Below are positions 25,195-36,235 of a stretch of DNA of 64,000 bases, one piece after another. The notes under the pieces are model-generated. The model had not been told where the DNA came from. It saw only the letters and a program-made list of their open reading frames with translations, and ran no database searches. A program made the position numbers and the translations under genes. Position 1 is the stretch's first letter. Each line of letters starts with the position of its first letter. Origin of the DNA: Escallonia rubra (Eukaryota > Streptophyta > Magnoliopsida > Escalloniales > Escalloniaceae); assembly GCA_033065855.1 (NCBI GenBank), contig JAVXUO010001116.1:248001-312000 (forward strand). Reading direction: 5' to 3'.

Positions 25195-25613
25195 GTACGA
25201 GTCTCTCTCTCTCTCTCCGCTGATCTTTCAGATTGACGTTCTGTTTGCCAGACTTCGTTCATTTACTTGGAATTACGCGACATCCGTTTGATTTCACTTT
25301 TTCACCGCACAATCATTTTTACCCAGTAGGATACAGTTCTCTTCGACTGTTTTTCAATCTTCTCGAGATCCTTACGGCATTAGAATTCCATGTCCTGATC
25401 CTTGGATGAGTTGCCTCCGTACGGTAAGCGCATGAAAATGGATTTTGGTGTAACACCTGTTGACAACTATATATAAGATAAGATAGTGGCACTTAATACT
25501 ATTTTTTTAAAAAAAAAGGTAATACAGAGTACAAAATAAAAATAAAAATAAACATTAGATAATACCTATTTTAAAGGTCATGTTTGGTTTTCACATGTTA
25601 AAACACTTATATA
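25195..25613. other. AT-rich spacer, no gene seen
   Basis: After the orphan exon the sequence becomes AT-rich with A- and T-runs near 25502-25550. No motif was recognised. Confidence 0.4.
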
Positions 25614-25973
25614 CTCCATCCGTCTCTTAAAGAGTGATCCATTTCATTTTACACGTATATTAAGGATTTATGTTATATATTGTGTCTTTCTTATTTTATC
25701 CTTTAGAGAGAGGGGGGAAGAGAGTGAGCCATGAGAGAGAAAATTGGTTGGTAGAATGTTAAATGTGGAGAAAGAAATAGAATAAAAAAGTGTAAAGTGG
25801 TGGGTCATGAAAGAGAAAATGAGTTGGTAGATAATTAATTATGGTGAGAGAAATAGAATAAAAAAAGTAAATATGTAAAAATACTTACAGAATCTTTCTT
25901 AATTTGGAAATGATCACTTTTTGTGGGACGACCTAAAAAAGAAATATGATCAGTTTTTTAGGGACGGAGGGAG
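25614..25973. mobile_element. Stowaway-type MITE, copy 4
   Basis: The ends are CTCCATCCGTCTCTTAAAGA and, in reverse, CTCCCTCCGTCCCTAAAAAA, flanked by TA on both sides. It is 360 bp. The interior has the same purine-rich 'gagagaaaat...agaaatagaataaaaaa' blocks as copies 1-3, repeated twice. Confidence 0.88.
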
Positions 25974-27247
25974 TATCATGTTTGATTTTTTAACAAATTT
26001 CAAACAATTTTATAGTGCGCATGAGGTTATTTAAAATTTATTAAAAGATATAGTTAAAATATAGTCTAAAGGCCAAGCTTGCTTTTAGAAAAATATCATA
26101 TTACTAACTCTATTTTACCACGATAACTACCTATCTAGAATTTTGACACTTGACATTTCATAATTTTTTTTAAAAAAATGACACAAAAGAAAAGTTTAAA
26201 CAGTAAATAACTACTTATAATGACATGTCTAGTTTCCATAGTTTAAAATGAGATTTTACCAGATGTGATAGTAAATGCTTATAGGTGAATACTTGATTTT
26301 TTTTTTTAAAAAAATCATATTATTAACTTTATTTTTGTACATGTATCGCGTATGACACGTTGACTCGTTCTATTCTTAAAGCAAATGTTTATTCCAACGG
26401 CGGCAGGCGAGCCCTGCTGCCGTTTTTTTAGGAGAGAAAAGGTTTTTTCTTCTTTTGTTTTTTTTTTTTTTTTTTTTTGAGTGAGATTTTTTTAGAGAGA
26501 GTAAAGAAGAGAAAAGGGAAGAAAGTTCGAACTTCTTTCTCTCCAAATCTTTCCTCTCAATATTGGAAAGAAACAGAGAGAAGTGAGACTCTTGTAAGTA
26601 ATACTTTCATAATACCTATATTATCCTTGTAATAATGAATGCTAAATTTTTTATAATTTTCAAGTCCTAGAGTTTCTTAAAAAAACTTACCAATTTAATT
26701 AGATACAGATGATTATTTTCGATGTTAGAGTTGACTCATGCATCATTGTTTTGAAGAGTTGACTCATACTTGATTGTTTTGCTTTTGGTGTGACGTAATT
26801 AGATTTGGATGTCAAAATGATTTTTAGTCAACTCGTTGCTAGTTTGTGTGTTTCTTTATTGTGTCATTAACTAGTGATGTAAGACTTATTACATTAGTTA
26901 GTATGAACTTTGTTTGATGTCCTTAATGACTAACTTGTTTTCTCGTCAGAATCATGTTATTTTAGGATCATATTTCAAAGTCTTTATAATGATCACAATG
27001 TGATATAAGGGTATATATATTTAGTATATTTTTTTCTTTTCTTTTCTGTAGAGAAATACAAGAAGAAAGAAATCGTCTACCATTCTCTTTCCTTCTCTTC
27101 GTTCCTTTTTCTTTTCTCTCATCTTAAAACTCAAGGATGATATTTAGAGATCCCGCACCTTAGAACTACTCTGAATGACTTTCATCACCATTCCTTCGAT
27201 TCACCTCCTCTTTTGGTTATTTAATAAATTCTACCATCTGATCTGTA
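25974..27247. other. AT-rich spacer with a hairpin
   Basis: No gene was recognised. A 12-bp stem hairpin followed by T7 lies at 26396-26431, and a long T-run at 26459-26478. The right end (TTAAC at 27248-27252) is the target site of the Sirevirus. Confidence 0.45.
26396..26424. repeat. 12-bp inverted repeat, 5-nt loop, followed by T-run
   Basis: AACGGCGGCAGG pairs with CCTGCTGCCGTT (one G-T wobble) across the loop CGAGC, and TTTTTT follows. The shape recalls a stem-loop with a Pol III-type T stop, but no promoter boxes were seen upstream. Confidence 0.6.
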
Positions 27248-27252
27248 TTAAC

Positions 27253-28391
27253 TGTAGGTCCCTAAATACACCTAGAGGGGGATGAATATGTGTATTACAA
27301 CTTTGAGTATGAATTTAAACTTTGAGATTACAACGTAAAGACAGATATAACAGTAACAAGTTTCACACAGAGATTTATACTGGTTCGGCCCCACCAGCCT
27401 ACGTCCAGTCCTCGAGCACTCCACACAAGGGAGACCTACTCGAGCCTTTCACTAAACCAACTAGCTTCGGGTGCTAGCTCAAACCGCAATATAATTTCCG
27501 AAACCCTTCCAAGGTTTCCAATAGATTACAAATGAAAAGAGATTTACAACTTGAATACAATAAATAGGCTCCTTCTTGAGCAGATAGTACAATGAAAGTT
27601 TAAAGCTAAGCCTTCTTAGGTAGGAAGATCTATATCCTTTCAAGAACCAAATCAAGAAGCTTACAAAGAACTTTATCAAAGGTAAACTCACTCAAAAGAC
27701 AATTGATAAGAATAAGAGATTGAGATGAGAGAGTTTTTAGGAGTAAAAAATTCGGGCGAGAGAGAAAGGTAATAAATGCTCTAACGGACTCCCTATTTAT
27801 ACAGGAAAGAAATAGTGGACCGTTAGGAAGAAAAGCCAAACAAGAAGGATTCGACTAAAACATTTTGGCTTCGACTAAAAGTCTTGGCTTCGACTGAAAG
27901 TCTTAGCTTCGACTAAAACATTTGGCTTCGACTGAAAAACTTGACTTCGACTAAAACATTTGGCTTCGACTAAAAGTCTTGACTTCGACTGAAAGTCACA
28001 GCTTCGACTTAAAGTTTTAGCTTCGACTTAAAGTTTCGGCTTCGACTGAAAAACTTGGCTTCAACTGAAAAACTTGACTTCGACTAAAAATCTTGGCTTC
28101 GTTCTTTACTCGAATTTTTGTCAGATCTTTTAAGAAAGACTTAAAGAAAAACTAATCAATAAAAAATATACTCCAAGATCTTGCATCTTCGTCTATAGTC
28201 CAAAACTTTAGTCCAACCAAGTCCAAAGTCTTTGTCATCCATGTCAAGGTCGTGCAAAGTCTCTGTCATCCATGTCAAGGTTATGTCTTTGTTTGATTAA
28301 GATAAAACCTGAAATGTTTTATCTTTAATAATATTGTCAGATTAATGTTAGATAAGATAAGTCTGAAATCATCAAAATCAACAAGTCAACA
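27253..28391 (-). repeat. Sirevirus 3' LTR (1,139 bp)
   Basis: Ends TGTAGGTCCC...AAGTCAACA as read on plus. A TATA box (GTATAAATAG on minus, 27793-27802) marks the LTR promoter. It carries 13 units of the ~19-bp 'cttcgactgaaagtctt' minisatellite at 27849-28100. Confidence 0.95.
27849..28100. repeat. ~19-bp minisatellite in the 3' LTR (13 units)
   Basis: Units are variants of 'ggcttcgactgaaagtctt', with 'aaaacattt' and 'aaaaactt' tails. The matching array in the other LTR (38487-38793) has 16 units. The three-unit excess equals the 57-bp difference in LTR length. Confidence 0.9.
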
Positions 28392-28406
28392 ATCTCCCCC
28401 TTTTTT
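28392..28406 (-). other. Sirevirus polypurine tract
   Basis: On the minus strand AAAAAAGGGGGAGAT abuts the 3' LTR, which begins TGTTGACTTG. This is the usual Sirevirus PPT-LTR junction. Confidence 0.9.
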
Positions 28407-28620
28407 ATGATGACAATATTAGTTCTAACAATTAAAAAGACATACTCCCCCTTAATCAATTAACATTCACATAAGAGACTAATAAAAAGAGCATCTCTAA
28501 ATATTCAACAAAAGATTTAATACAGATGCACACAAAGATTGATAGATTAATACATGTTCTCCCCCTTTGTCAAAGCAAAAAGTGGGGGCAGCCAGGGCAA
28601 CAAAGAATGAAAAAATAAAA

Positions 28621-29675
28621 CTAAGGCCGACGGCGGCGAGAACCCTGTGCAAAGGATGAGGGATCAGCGGGCGACGGAGCAGATCGACGAGCACAGTGCG
28701 CAGAAAAGGGATTAGTAGGCGTCGGAGCTGTTGTGGGAACTTCAACTACTTCAACGACGCGAGGAGAGCGCAACGGTGGAGGGTTGTAAGGAAGATGCGG
28801 GTTGAAGAACCATTCTTCCCCTGCGTTGCCAGTATGTCGACAAGAAAAAACATCTGGACGAGTCACCCGAAAACCATGAGCCTGATCGAAGATCTGATGA
28901 GCCAAATAGCGATTCTGTTCGGTCAGAATGCTCGTGGTGAGATAAGCCTGGCGACGATGATCTTGAAGGGCAGCCTCTTGCTGGCGGTGAAGGTCATGCT
29001 GCATCTGTGTCAGACTTTCCAGAAGGGGGGTTTGATTTAGAGGGAGAGAGGTGAGGTTAGCGGTAAGGTCATTGAGGAGGTTGTGAAAATCTATTTGGTT
29101 TGAGAGAAGCTAGGCGAAAGAATGTTGAACCAACTGCTAAAGAGCAGCAAGCTCATGAAGAAGAATAGTGTGGTTAGCGGTCATGGAAGCAGCAAGGGTG
29201 GTTTGGGATTCAAGAATGAGCTGAATCGCGGTAGAGATACGAGAAAGAGTGTCAGAGAGGTCGGGGTGGTCAGAAGAGAGAAAGTCATCAAAATTGAAAT
29301 TGGAGAAGTCGTTTAGCAGACTAGTGAAGAAGGGATCAGCAGGGTAAGGAGGGGTGGGAAGAGGAGGAACCGAGGTGGAAGGGTCAGTAGGAGCAGGGGG
29401 TATGAACTGAGAAAAAGGAGGTGGAGGTGGTGAAAAAGATGGGAAGGAACTACAGTACCTGAAGTGGACGGAGCAGCAGATGACGGATGGACAGTTGCAG
29501 AGGACGATCGGCGCGAAGCAGCGGTGGATGTTTGACGGGTGCGACGGCGGGTGGTCGGCGGTGGAGCAGCCATATCGACAGGCGGAGCATCGGTAGAGAA
29601 CGGAGCCCCATCGGATTCGTCGTCAGATTGAATGAGAAGACGACGACGACTTAGAGGACGCGGGTTAGAGGCCAT
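28621..29675 (-). pseudogene. Extra ORF downstream of pol in the Sirevirus (env-like position)
   Basis: Starts MASNPRPLSRRRLLIQSDDE at 29675. It has an R/S/P-rich N-terminus with an RRRTRQ basic patch, a middle part rich in L/N/Q suggesting a coiled coil (for example STLAASMTANH-like heptads), and a C-terminal piece at 28621-29004 ending in an arginine cluster. A frameshift and at least two stops break it. Sireviruses of the SIRE/Maximus group carry an ORF of unknown function, often called env-like, at this position. I see no convincing signal peptide or fusion peptide, so the name describes position only. Confidence 0.6.
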
Positions 29676-29809
29676 GTGGGTCCTTGGAGTGACAGGTGGA
29701 CAAGAGAGAGAAGAAGAAAAACAATAGTGAAAACGAAAGAAAAACAGTGAAAAAGAGGAACAGTAAAAAGTGAAAGTGAAAAAGGTGACATATAAATAGG
29801 CAGAGAAGT

Positions 29810-29985
29810 TTCAGTCGACTGAAGGGATTTGAGTCGACTGAAAGTGGACTTTTAGTCGACTGAAAGGGGACTTTCAGTCGACTGAAACAAGATTTAGTCG
29901 ACTGAAAGTGGACTTTCAGTCGACTGAAGAAGGACTTTTAGTCGACTGAAAGTGAACTTTTAGTCGACTGAAAGTCTATCAAAGC
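29810..29985. repeat. Eight copies of the palindrome-containing box AGTCGACTGAA
   Basis: Between the pol stop and the extra ORF, AGTCGACTGAA (containing the palindrome AGTCGACT) recurs eight times at ~19-23-bp spacing, interleaved with 'agtggacttt'. The LTR minisatellite core (cttcgactgaaag) is clearly related. CAGTCGACTG also occurs four times in the plus-strand Sirevirus LTR at 39740-39880. Confidence 0.9.
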
Positions 29986-29990
29986 AAAAA

Positions 29991-31336
29991 TTAACTAAGA
30001 TCGCACATTCCCAAACGACGACGAAGAGAACAGAAAGAGGATTCAGCTAATGGTTTTGTAAAGATATCGGCGAGCTGATCTTCGGAGCCAACTTTCTTGA
30101 GTTCTATTAACCTTTTCTGAACATTGTCTCGGAGAAAGTGATGACGAATATCGATGTGCTTAGTGCGCGAGTGTTGGACAGGATTTTTACTAATATCTAT
30201 AGCACTGCTACTATCGCACATAATAGGAATAAGCTCTATAGAGATACCAAAATCTTGTAAAGTTTGACGCATCCATAAAACTTGGGCACAACAGCTTCCA
30301 GCTGCAACATATTCCGCTTCAGCAGTGGATAGAGCTACAGAAGTCTGTTTCTTACTGTGCCACGATACTAAAGCATCGCCGAGAAACTGACAGGTGCCAT
30401 TAGTACTCTTACGATCAACAAGACATCCCGCATAATCAGAATCAGAAAAACCGACCAGATCTAGTGATGAATTACGAGGATACCAGATACCTAAGTTTAA
30501 AGTGCCAGAGAGATATTTAAAAATACGTTTAACTGCAGATAAATGAGATTCTTTGGGACAGGCTTGAAAACGGGCACAGATGCAAACACTAAACATGATG
30601 TCAGGTCTAGATGCAGTAAGATAGAGTAAACTACAAATCATACCACGAAAAAGTTTACTATCTACATCTTTACCATTTTCATCTTTGATAAGATTAACGC
30701 TGGGAGAAATAAGGGTACCTCTAGGTTTAGCATTATCCAAGCCAAACCTTTTCAAAAGTTCCCGAGTGTACTTAGACTGATTGATAAAAATTCCTTCTTT
30801 GGACTGCTTGATTTGAAGTCCAAGAAAAAAAGTAAGTTCACCCATCATGCTCATCTCAAATTCCTTACGCATATTCTCAGCAAATTCTTGGCATAGATCA
30901 TTGTTAGTGGCACCAAAAATAATGTCATCAACATATATTTGAACTATTAAATTATGGAAATTACGAGTTTGTGTAAAGAGAGTAGTATCGACTTTGCCAC
31001 GAGAGAATCCATGATCAATGAGCAAGCTGCTAAGACGATCGTACCAAGCTCGATGAGCTTGTTTAAGACCGTACAAAGCCTTTTTCAGTTTAAAAACATG
31101 ATTGGGGTATTTTTCATTTTCAAAACTGGGAGGTTGTTTAACCAAAACTTCCTCCTGTATTACCCCATTCAAGAAAGCACTTTTCACATCCATTTGAAAA
31201 AGTTTGAAGTTCAAATGACATGAAAATGCCAAAAGAATTCGGATAGCTTCAAGTCGAGCAACTGGGGCAAAGGTTTCATCAAAATCAACCCCTTCGACTT
31301 GATTGTATCCTTGAGCAACTAATCTAGCTTTGTTAC
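29991..31336 (-). pseudogene. Sirevirus pol, C-terminal part: reverse transcriptase and RNase H
   Basis: Starts KARLVAQGYNQVEGVDF and runs open to the stop at 29991. It shows MDVKSAFLNG, the catalytic YVDDIIFG, FLGLQIKQ, SRPDIMFSV and FSDSDYAGC, then RNase H motifs SWHSKKQTSVALSTAEAEY, CDSSSAIDISKNPV and TKHIDIRHHF. This half of RT is undamaged. Its N-terminal part (SLVPAPVQQKVIGTKWVF...HIVRN) is at 34297-34440 across the inserted element. With that element and one TSD removed, HIVRN joins KARLVAQ in frame. The frame also reads into the inserted element up to 31457, which is not part of pol. Confidence 0.95.
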
Positions 31337-34291
31337 TGTGATACCCCGAACCTAGGTTTACGAGGTTATTATTACTTGGCGACGATTGTTGTAAGTAAGA
31401 CGCATTTAGACCTTCAGTTAAGATCTTGCGAGCGGTATTAATTGAATCTTTAGCCATGGTTGATATGAGTTACGTTAATTGAAATTTTTGGGGGCTATTG
31501 TTGAAGCGATACTATTGGATCTTTAGTATCAATTGTAGTGAGAAATATAATTTGTTGCATTTAGCAAAATATTTTAATAATGACATAAGTTATGAATAAT
31601 AAAGTTATGTACAATGTATAAATTTATGGAAGTAAGTGGGTTGCTTTAGAAAATTTATAATTGATGCGGTCGTTGTGATAATATGTTTTGGTCTCGAGTT
31701 AAATATTGATACATGTTAAAGAGTATAAAAAAAAATAATAAAAAAATAAAGAAAACGGGAGAGAAGAAACTGGAGAGAAAATGAAGAGAAGAATGGATAG
31801 AGAGAGAGAGGCGCCGGCCCTAGTAGGTCTGCACTGCCGGCGCGGTTTCCGACCGCACGCAGCCGCCGGCGAGCAACTTCAGCCGCGCCTTCACCGAACA
31901 CCATCATGCCACACCTCCGCGACCACTGCACCGTAACCAAGGCGCCGTCACCATCGCCAAGCCGCCGTGCGATCCTTGTCGCCGGCCACATGTTCCGTCT
32001 CCTTCGAATAACTTCGATTCAGTGCCTCCACCAAACACATCGCCCAGCGCCTCCGTCAATCGCCACCATACATCATTTGCGCCAGCCGTGGACCATCTTT
32101 GCGCCGCCGCTGTAGTGTCACGGTGACCTAAGACGGTAGGTAGCGATCTTCAGCCCTTCACCATTGGGATTTTCCATTAACGGCGAGGCTTGAGGCTGTG
32201 CCACTGTGCTCAAACCTGACCACTGTTGTAGAGGACCATCACCGGTCAAACGGTGAGTCCGCAGTCATTTGGTGCGCCTAAGAGGCCAACGTGAGTTCTC
32301 AGTCCAACCCCCACTTGTCGTAGATTATCATCGCTGCTGGGATTCCATGACCATGGCGTGGAATTGATTTTGTAGTAGTGATTGTGGAGTGAGATTTGGT
32401 GGTGGTGTTTTGATTTTTGGTGCAGTGTGGAGTGAAGGTATCGCGGTGGTGTTTGAGACGGCTGAAACGGTATCGTGGCGGTGCTTACGGTGATTGTAGA
32501 TGGGCTATATGTGTGTAGTGGTGGTGATTTAGCGTCAGTGTTAGCGGTTACTGAAATGAAATGAAGTAGGTGGTGTGAATGTGCAGCTATGGGTGTACAG
32601 TGTGTGTTTGGCAGGTGTGTATGTGTGGTTGTTATCGGATGAATGTGTATAACAGTGTGTGTATGCTGGGCACTGTGGTGTGAGTGTTTATTGGGTAAGA
32701 GTGCGATTGTGTATATCTGGATATGTTAGTGTGTGCAGGTGTTTGTGAGTGGATGGATGTGTGAAGTGTGGTGGTGTATGTATGTGCAGTTGTGATAGGG
32801 GGGATGTACGGCTGTGGGGATATTGTTGGGTGCTAGTGATTAAGTGGGTATGTGCATGGAGCACTACACGATGTACATAGTGTGTGTGCACAGTATGTTG
32901 TGAAGATTGCTTGGGGGTTGCTAAAACGGGTGAATTAATGGATGTTCGGCAACGGTGATTAGATGCCAAGAATGACGTGGTAAACTAGGCATGATATTGG
33001 ATGGATATGTAAAGGTCAGGCAGTTGGCTGCGCCATCGAATCTGCTTGAAGACATGTTCAACAGGAATGTCGGGTTGAAATTGACAATACTTCGGGTTGT
33101 CGTAAATCTGAGAACACGAAGATAAAAATAAGGGCATTGAAAGTGCTTTGGACCAGGTGTAGTAGCATGATCGCCGTTTTGATGTGGGGAATGCGTAGCG
33201 TCAAGTAAGTGACCCTTGATTCAACTAGTATTTTTATATGCAACGTATATGTTTATCTACTGTTAAAAATATGTTGTTTATTAGTATTGACCGTTTTAAG
33301 TACGTTTAACTGCTCTGGCTTAAATTACCAAAAAGATTTTAGTGTTTTATTCTCGTCAAAGAAAAACCGGACCAGCATGTAAACGATGTTTTGTCTAGAA
33401 ACTGAAATGGAACTCAGATTTGAAATGTTTTGTATTGACGTTATTGTGAATATTTTGATGATTATTGAAACGGGTGAGGATGGTTGAGAATCAATTGATG
33501 AGTGATTTTGTTCGATGAACCCAAAGGGGGTTTTTGGTTTACTCGATTGCTGTGCCCTATATCCACGGGGGAAAGTTGGATTTCGGGCCCTGGTCAACGG
33601 GGCTCATACGTTGATGCATAGTACTATGGCTGGTGGTTCGCCCATGCGTCCACAAATTTTATCCCGGGTGTAGGAGGGATTTCGGGCCCTAGTCAGGGGG
33701 GCTCGTACGCTGACCGCAGCATATCGTTTGAACTGATGTTGAGATGGAACTGTTTATCTTGAGATTTTGTGCTATTGATTTTATACCTCAGTTTTGTTTC
33801 ATGTACTATATTTCATTTACCGGATGATTACTTTATTATTTCAGAATTCAAATGTTGCTATAATTTAAAGTGAATTATTTTCTGGCATGCCATGGTCCAC
33901 CTGGTTGAATCATTGGTTACTTACTGAGCTTGTGGAAGCTCATCCCTTACTTATCATTTCAGGTTGAAAGTAAGGTGATGTTGAGGAGCATAAGAAGGAC
34001 AATATGGCGCGGAGCTCCGGAGACTGCATAGAATAAGTCGCTAAGTTTTTAGATTGTTGGTTTAGTTTTAGTTATTGATATATAAGAGTTATGAAGAATT
34101 GTAGCATGAGTGTTGTATTCAAATAAAGATATGAAAATGTAATTAAGGTTTGTAGAAGTTTTAAATTCCGCTGCAGATTGTATGTTGTTTTAGTGAGTAA
34201 GGCCTAGCAGAGCCCTTGGTTGGAGTCTACTGGGTCTGCGGCCGGTCACGTGCCAAGCTCGCGGGCCTGCCCGTGGGTTCGGGTCGTGACA
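31337..34291 (+). mobile_element. 2,955-bp solo-LTR-like element inserted in Sirevirus RT (copy A)
   Basis: Ends are TGTGATACCCCGAACC and GGTTCGGGTCGTGACA, a TG..CA boundary with 16-bp near-inverted ends. The 5-bp target duplication GTTAC is exact (31332-31336 and 34292-34296). The interior has no retroelement genes: a GC-rich block at 31810-32130, a GT-rich tract at 32560-32900, and two 'tttcgggccctggtcaacgg'-type blocks at 33560-33710. The last recur in reverse at 43960-44110 in copy B. A solo LTR of a long-LTR Ty3/gypsy family is the best reading; a non-autonomous TRIM/LARD-like element is the alternative. Confidence 0.8.
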
Positions 34292-34296
34292 GTTAC

Positions 34297-36225
34297 GAAC
34301 AATATGGCCATTTTCATCAAGTTTGTTTCGAAAAACCCACTTTGTTCCAATGACCTTTTGTTGAACAGGAGCCGGAACTAGTGACCAAACGTCGCTTCTC
34401 TCAAATTGATTCAATTCATCTTTCATGGCAAGAATCCACTCAGAATCATTTAGAGCATCTGAAATGTTTTTAGGCTCAATTTGAGAAAGAAAGGCAAAAT
34501 CCGCACAAAAGAGATTTACCGTAGACCGATTTGTAACTCCGCGTTCCACATTGCGTATGACTTGTTCTAATGGATGACTCGAAGAGTATCTCCAACTTTT
34601 TGGAAGTGGCAGAGTCTCATCATTATTGTTGTGAGAAGATGTTGAACACTCCCCCTCAGTTGAGGAGACGTTAAGTTTGTTGTTCAAGTCCATGGAGAGT
34701 TCTTCACCATCATCACCTGCATTCTTACTTGGTTTTTCAACATTAGATTCTTCAAATACTACATGCATAGATTCTTCAATAGCCATAGACCTACGGTTAT
34801 AAATTCTATATGCTCTACATTTTAAAGAATAACCAAGAAATATTTTCTCGTCAGATTTCGTATCGAACTTTCCCAAATTCTCACGATTGTTCAAAATAAA
34901 GCATTTGCAACCGAAAACCTTGAAATAATCGATTTTTGGTTTTCGATTTGAGAACAGTTCGTAAGGAGTTTTATCAAGAATTGGTCTGATGAGTACTCTG
35001 TTCAACACGTAACAGGAAGTGCTGACGGCTTCTGCCCAAAAATATTTTGGCAGAGAGTTTTCATGAAGCATAGTTCTGGCCATTTCTTGAAGAGTACGAT
35101 TCTTTCTCTCTACAACTCCATTTTGTTGGGGTGTTCGAGGAGCAGAAAACTCATGTGAAATGCCATTTTGAATACAGAAAAGGATAAAATCTTTTTCAAA
35201 TTCACCGCCATGATCACTTCGAATTTTTACAAGCTTCAACTCCTTCTCATTTTGAAGCTGCTTAACAAGACTGAATTTTTTTTCAAACGCTTCATCCTTA
35301 TGAGTTAGAAAAAGAACCCAGGTGTATCTTTAAAAATCGTCAACAATGACGAATGCATAAAATTTTCCACCTAGGCTAGCATTTCTAGTAGGACCAAAAA
35401 GATCTAAGTGAAGGAGTCGAAGAGGGCGAGAGGTGGAAACAACATTTTTTGGCTTGGAAAGAAGTTTTTGACTGTTTACCATATTGACAGGCATCACAGA
35501 CTTTATCCTTGATAAACCTCAAATTTGGTAAGCCTCTGACAAGGTCTTTCGAGAGAAGTTTCTTGATTAGATCCATGTGAACATAACCTAATCTACGATG
35601 CCACAACCAAATATCATTGTGCTGAATAGAAAGACATACTTCACGAGAAGAGTCGGATGCATCAAAAGATAGAGTATAGATGTTACCATCTCTCTTACCG
35701 ATCAGTGTACCTCCATCTGAGGCATGACTGATAAGACATTGATCGCCTTCAAACTGAACTTTATGTCCCCTATCGATTAGTTGACTGATACTTATCAAGT
35801 TGAACTTTAAACCGTCAACTAAAGATACGTTATCGATAGAAATGGAACCGGTGCCAATTTTACCTTTACCGATGATCTTCCCATTAGAGTTGTCTCCAAA
35901 GGTAACAAGCCCGCCATTTTTCGGGGTGATGTGCGAGAAAAGAGAGCGATCACCTATCATATGTCTTGAACATCCGCTGTCGAGAATCCATTTGTTGCAG
36001 TCTACCCTTGCTTTCAAGCATGCCTACAACAGATTCTGGTTTCGTTCCTTTAGGTACCCACACTTTCTTTGATCCTGGATATTAGATAAACAAGATTTTG
36101 GCACCCATACATGTTTCATTTTATTCTTAGTAATAGAAAAAGATGACTGATTTTTAATAAGATTAAGAGGACAATTTTTAACTAAATGTCCTTTCTTATT
36201 ACATACTGTACAGAGAGTGAATGGT
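34297..36225 (-). pseudogene. Sirevirus pol, N-terminal part: zinc knuckle, protease, integrase, start of RT
   Basis: On minus, CTVCNKKGHLVKNC (near 36180) is a second CCHC knuckle. WILDSGCSRHM (35970) is the protease with its DSG. WHRRLGYVHMDL...CDACQYGKQ (35500-35610) is the HHCC integrase zinc finger. HLDLFGP, IRSDHGGEF and QNGVVERKNRT give the integrase D, D and E residues, followed by YELFSNRKPKIDYFKVFGC. A one-base frameshift near 35455 and a TAA near 35332 in the VDDF.RYTW segment disable it. Confidence 0.92.
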
Positions 36226-36235
36226 GAGCAGGAAG

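Noticed and set aside
29991..31457. Full 488-codon frame as one protein
   Set aside because: The first ~40 codons come from the inserted element at 31337-34291. Only 29991-31336 is Sirevirus pol.
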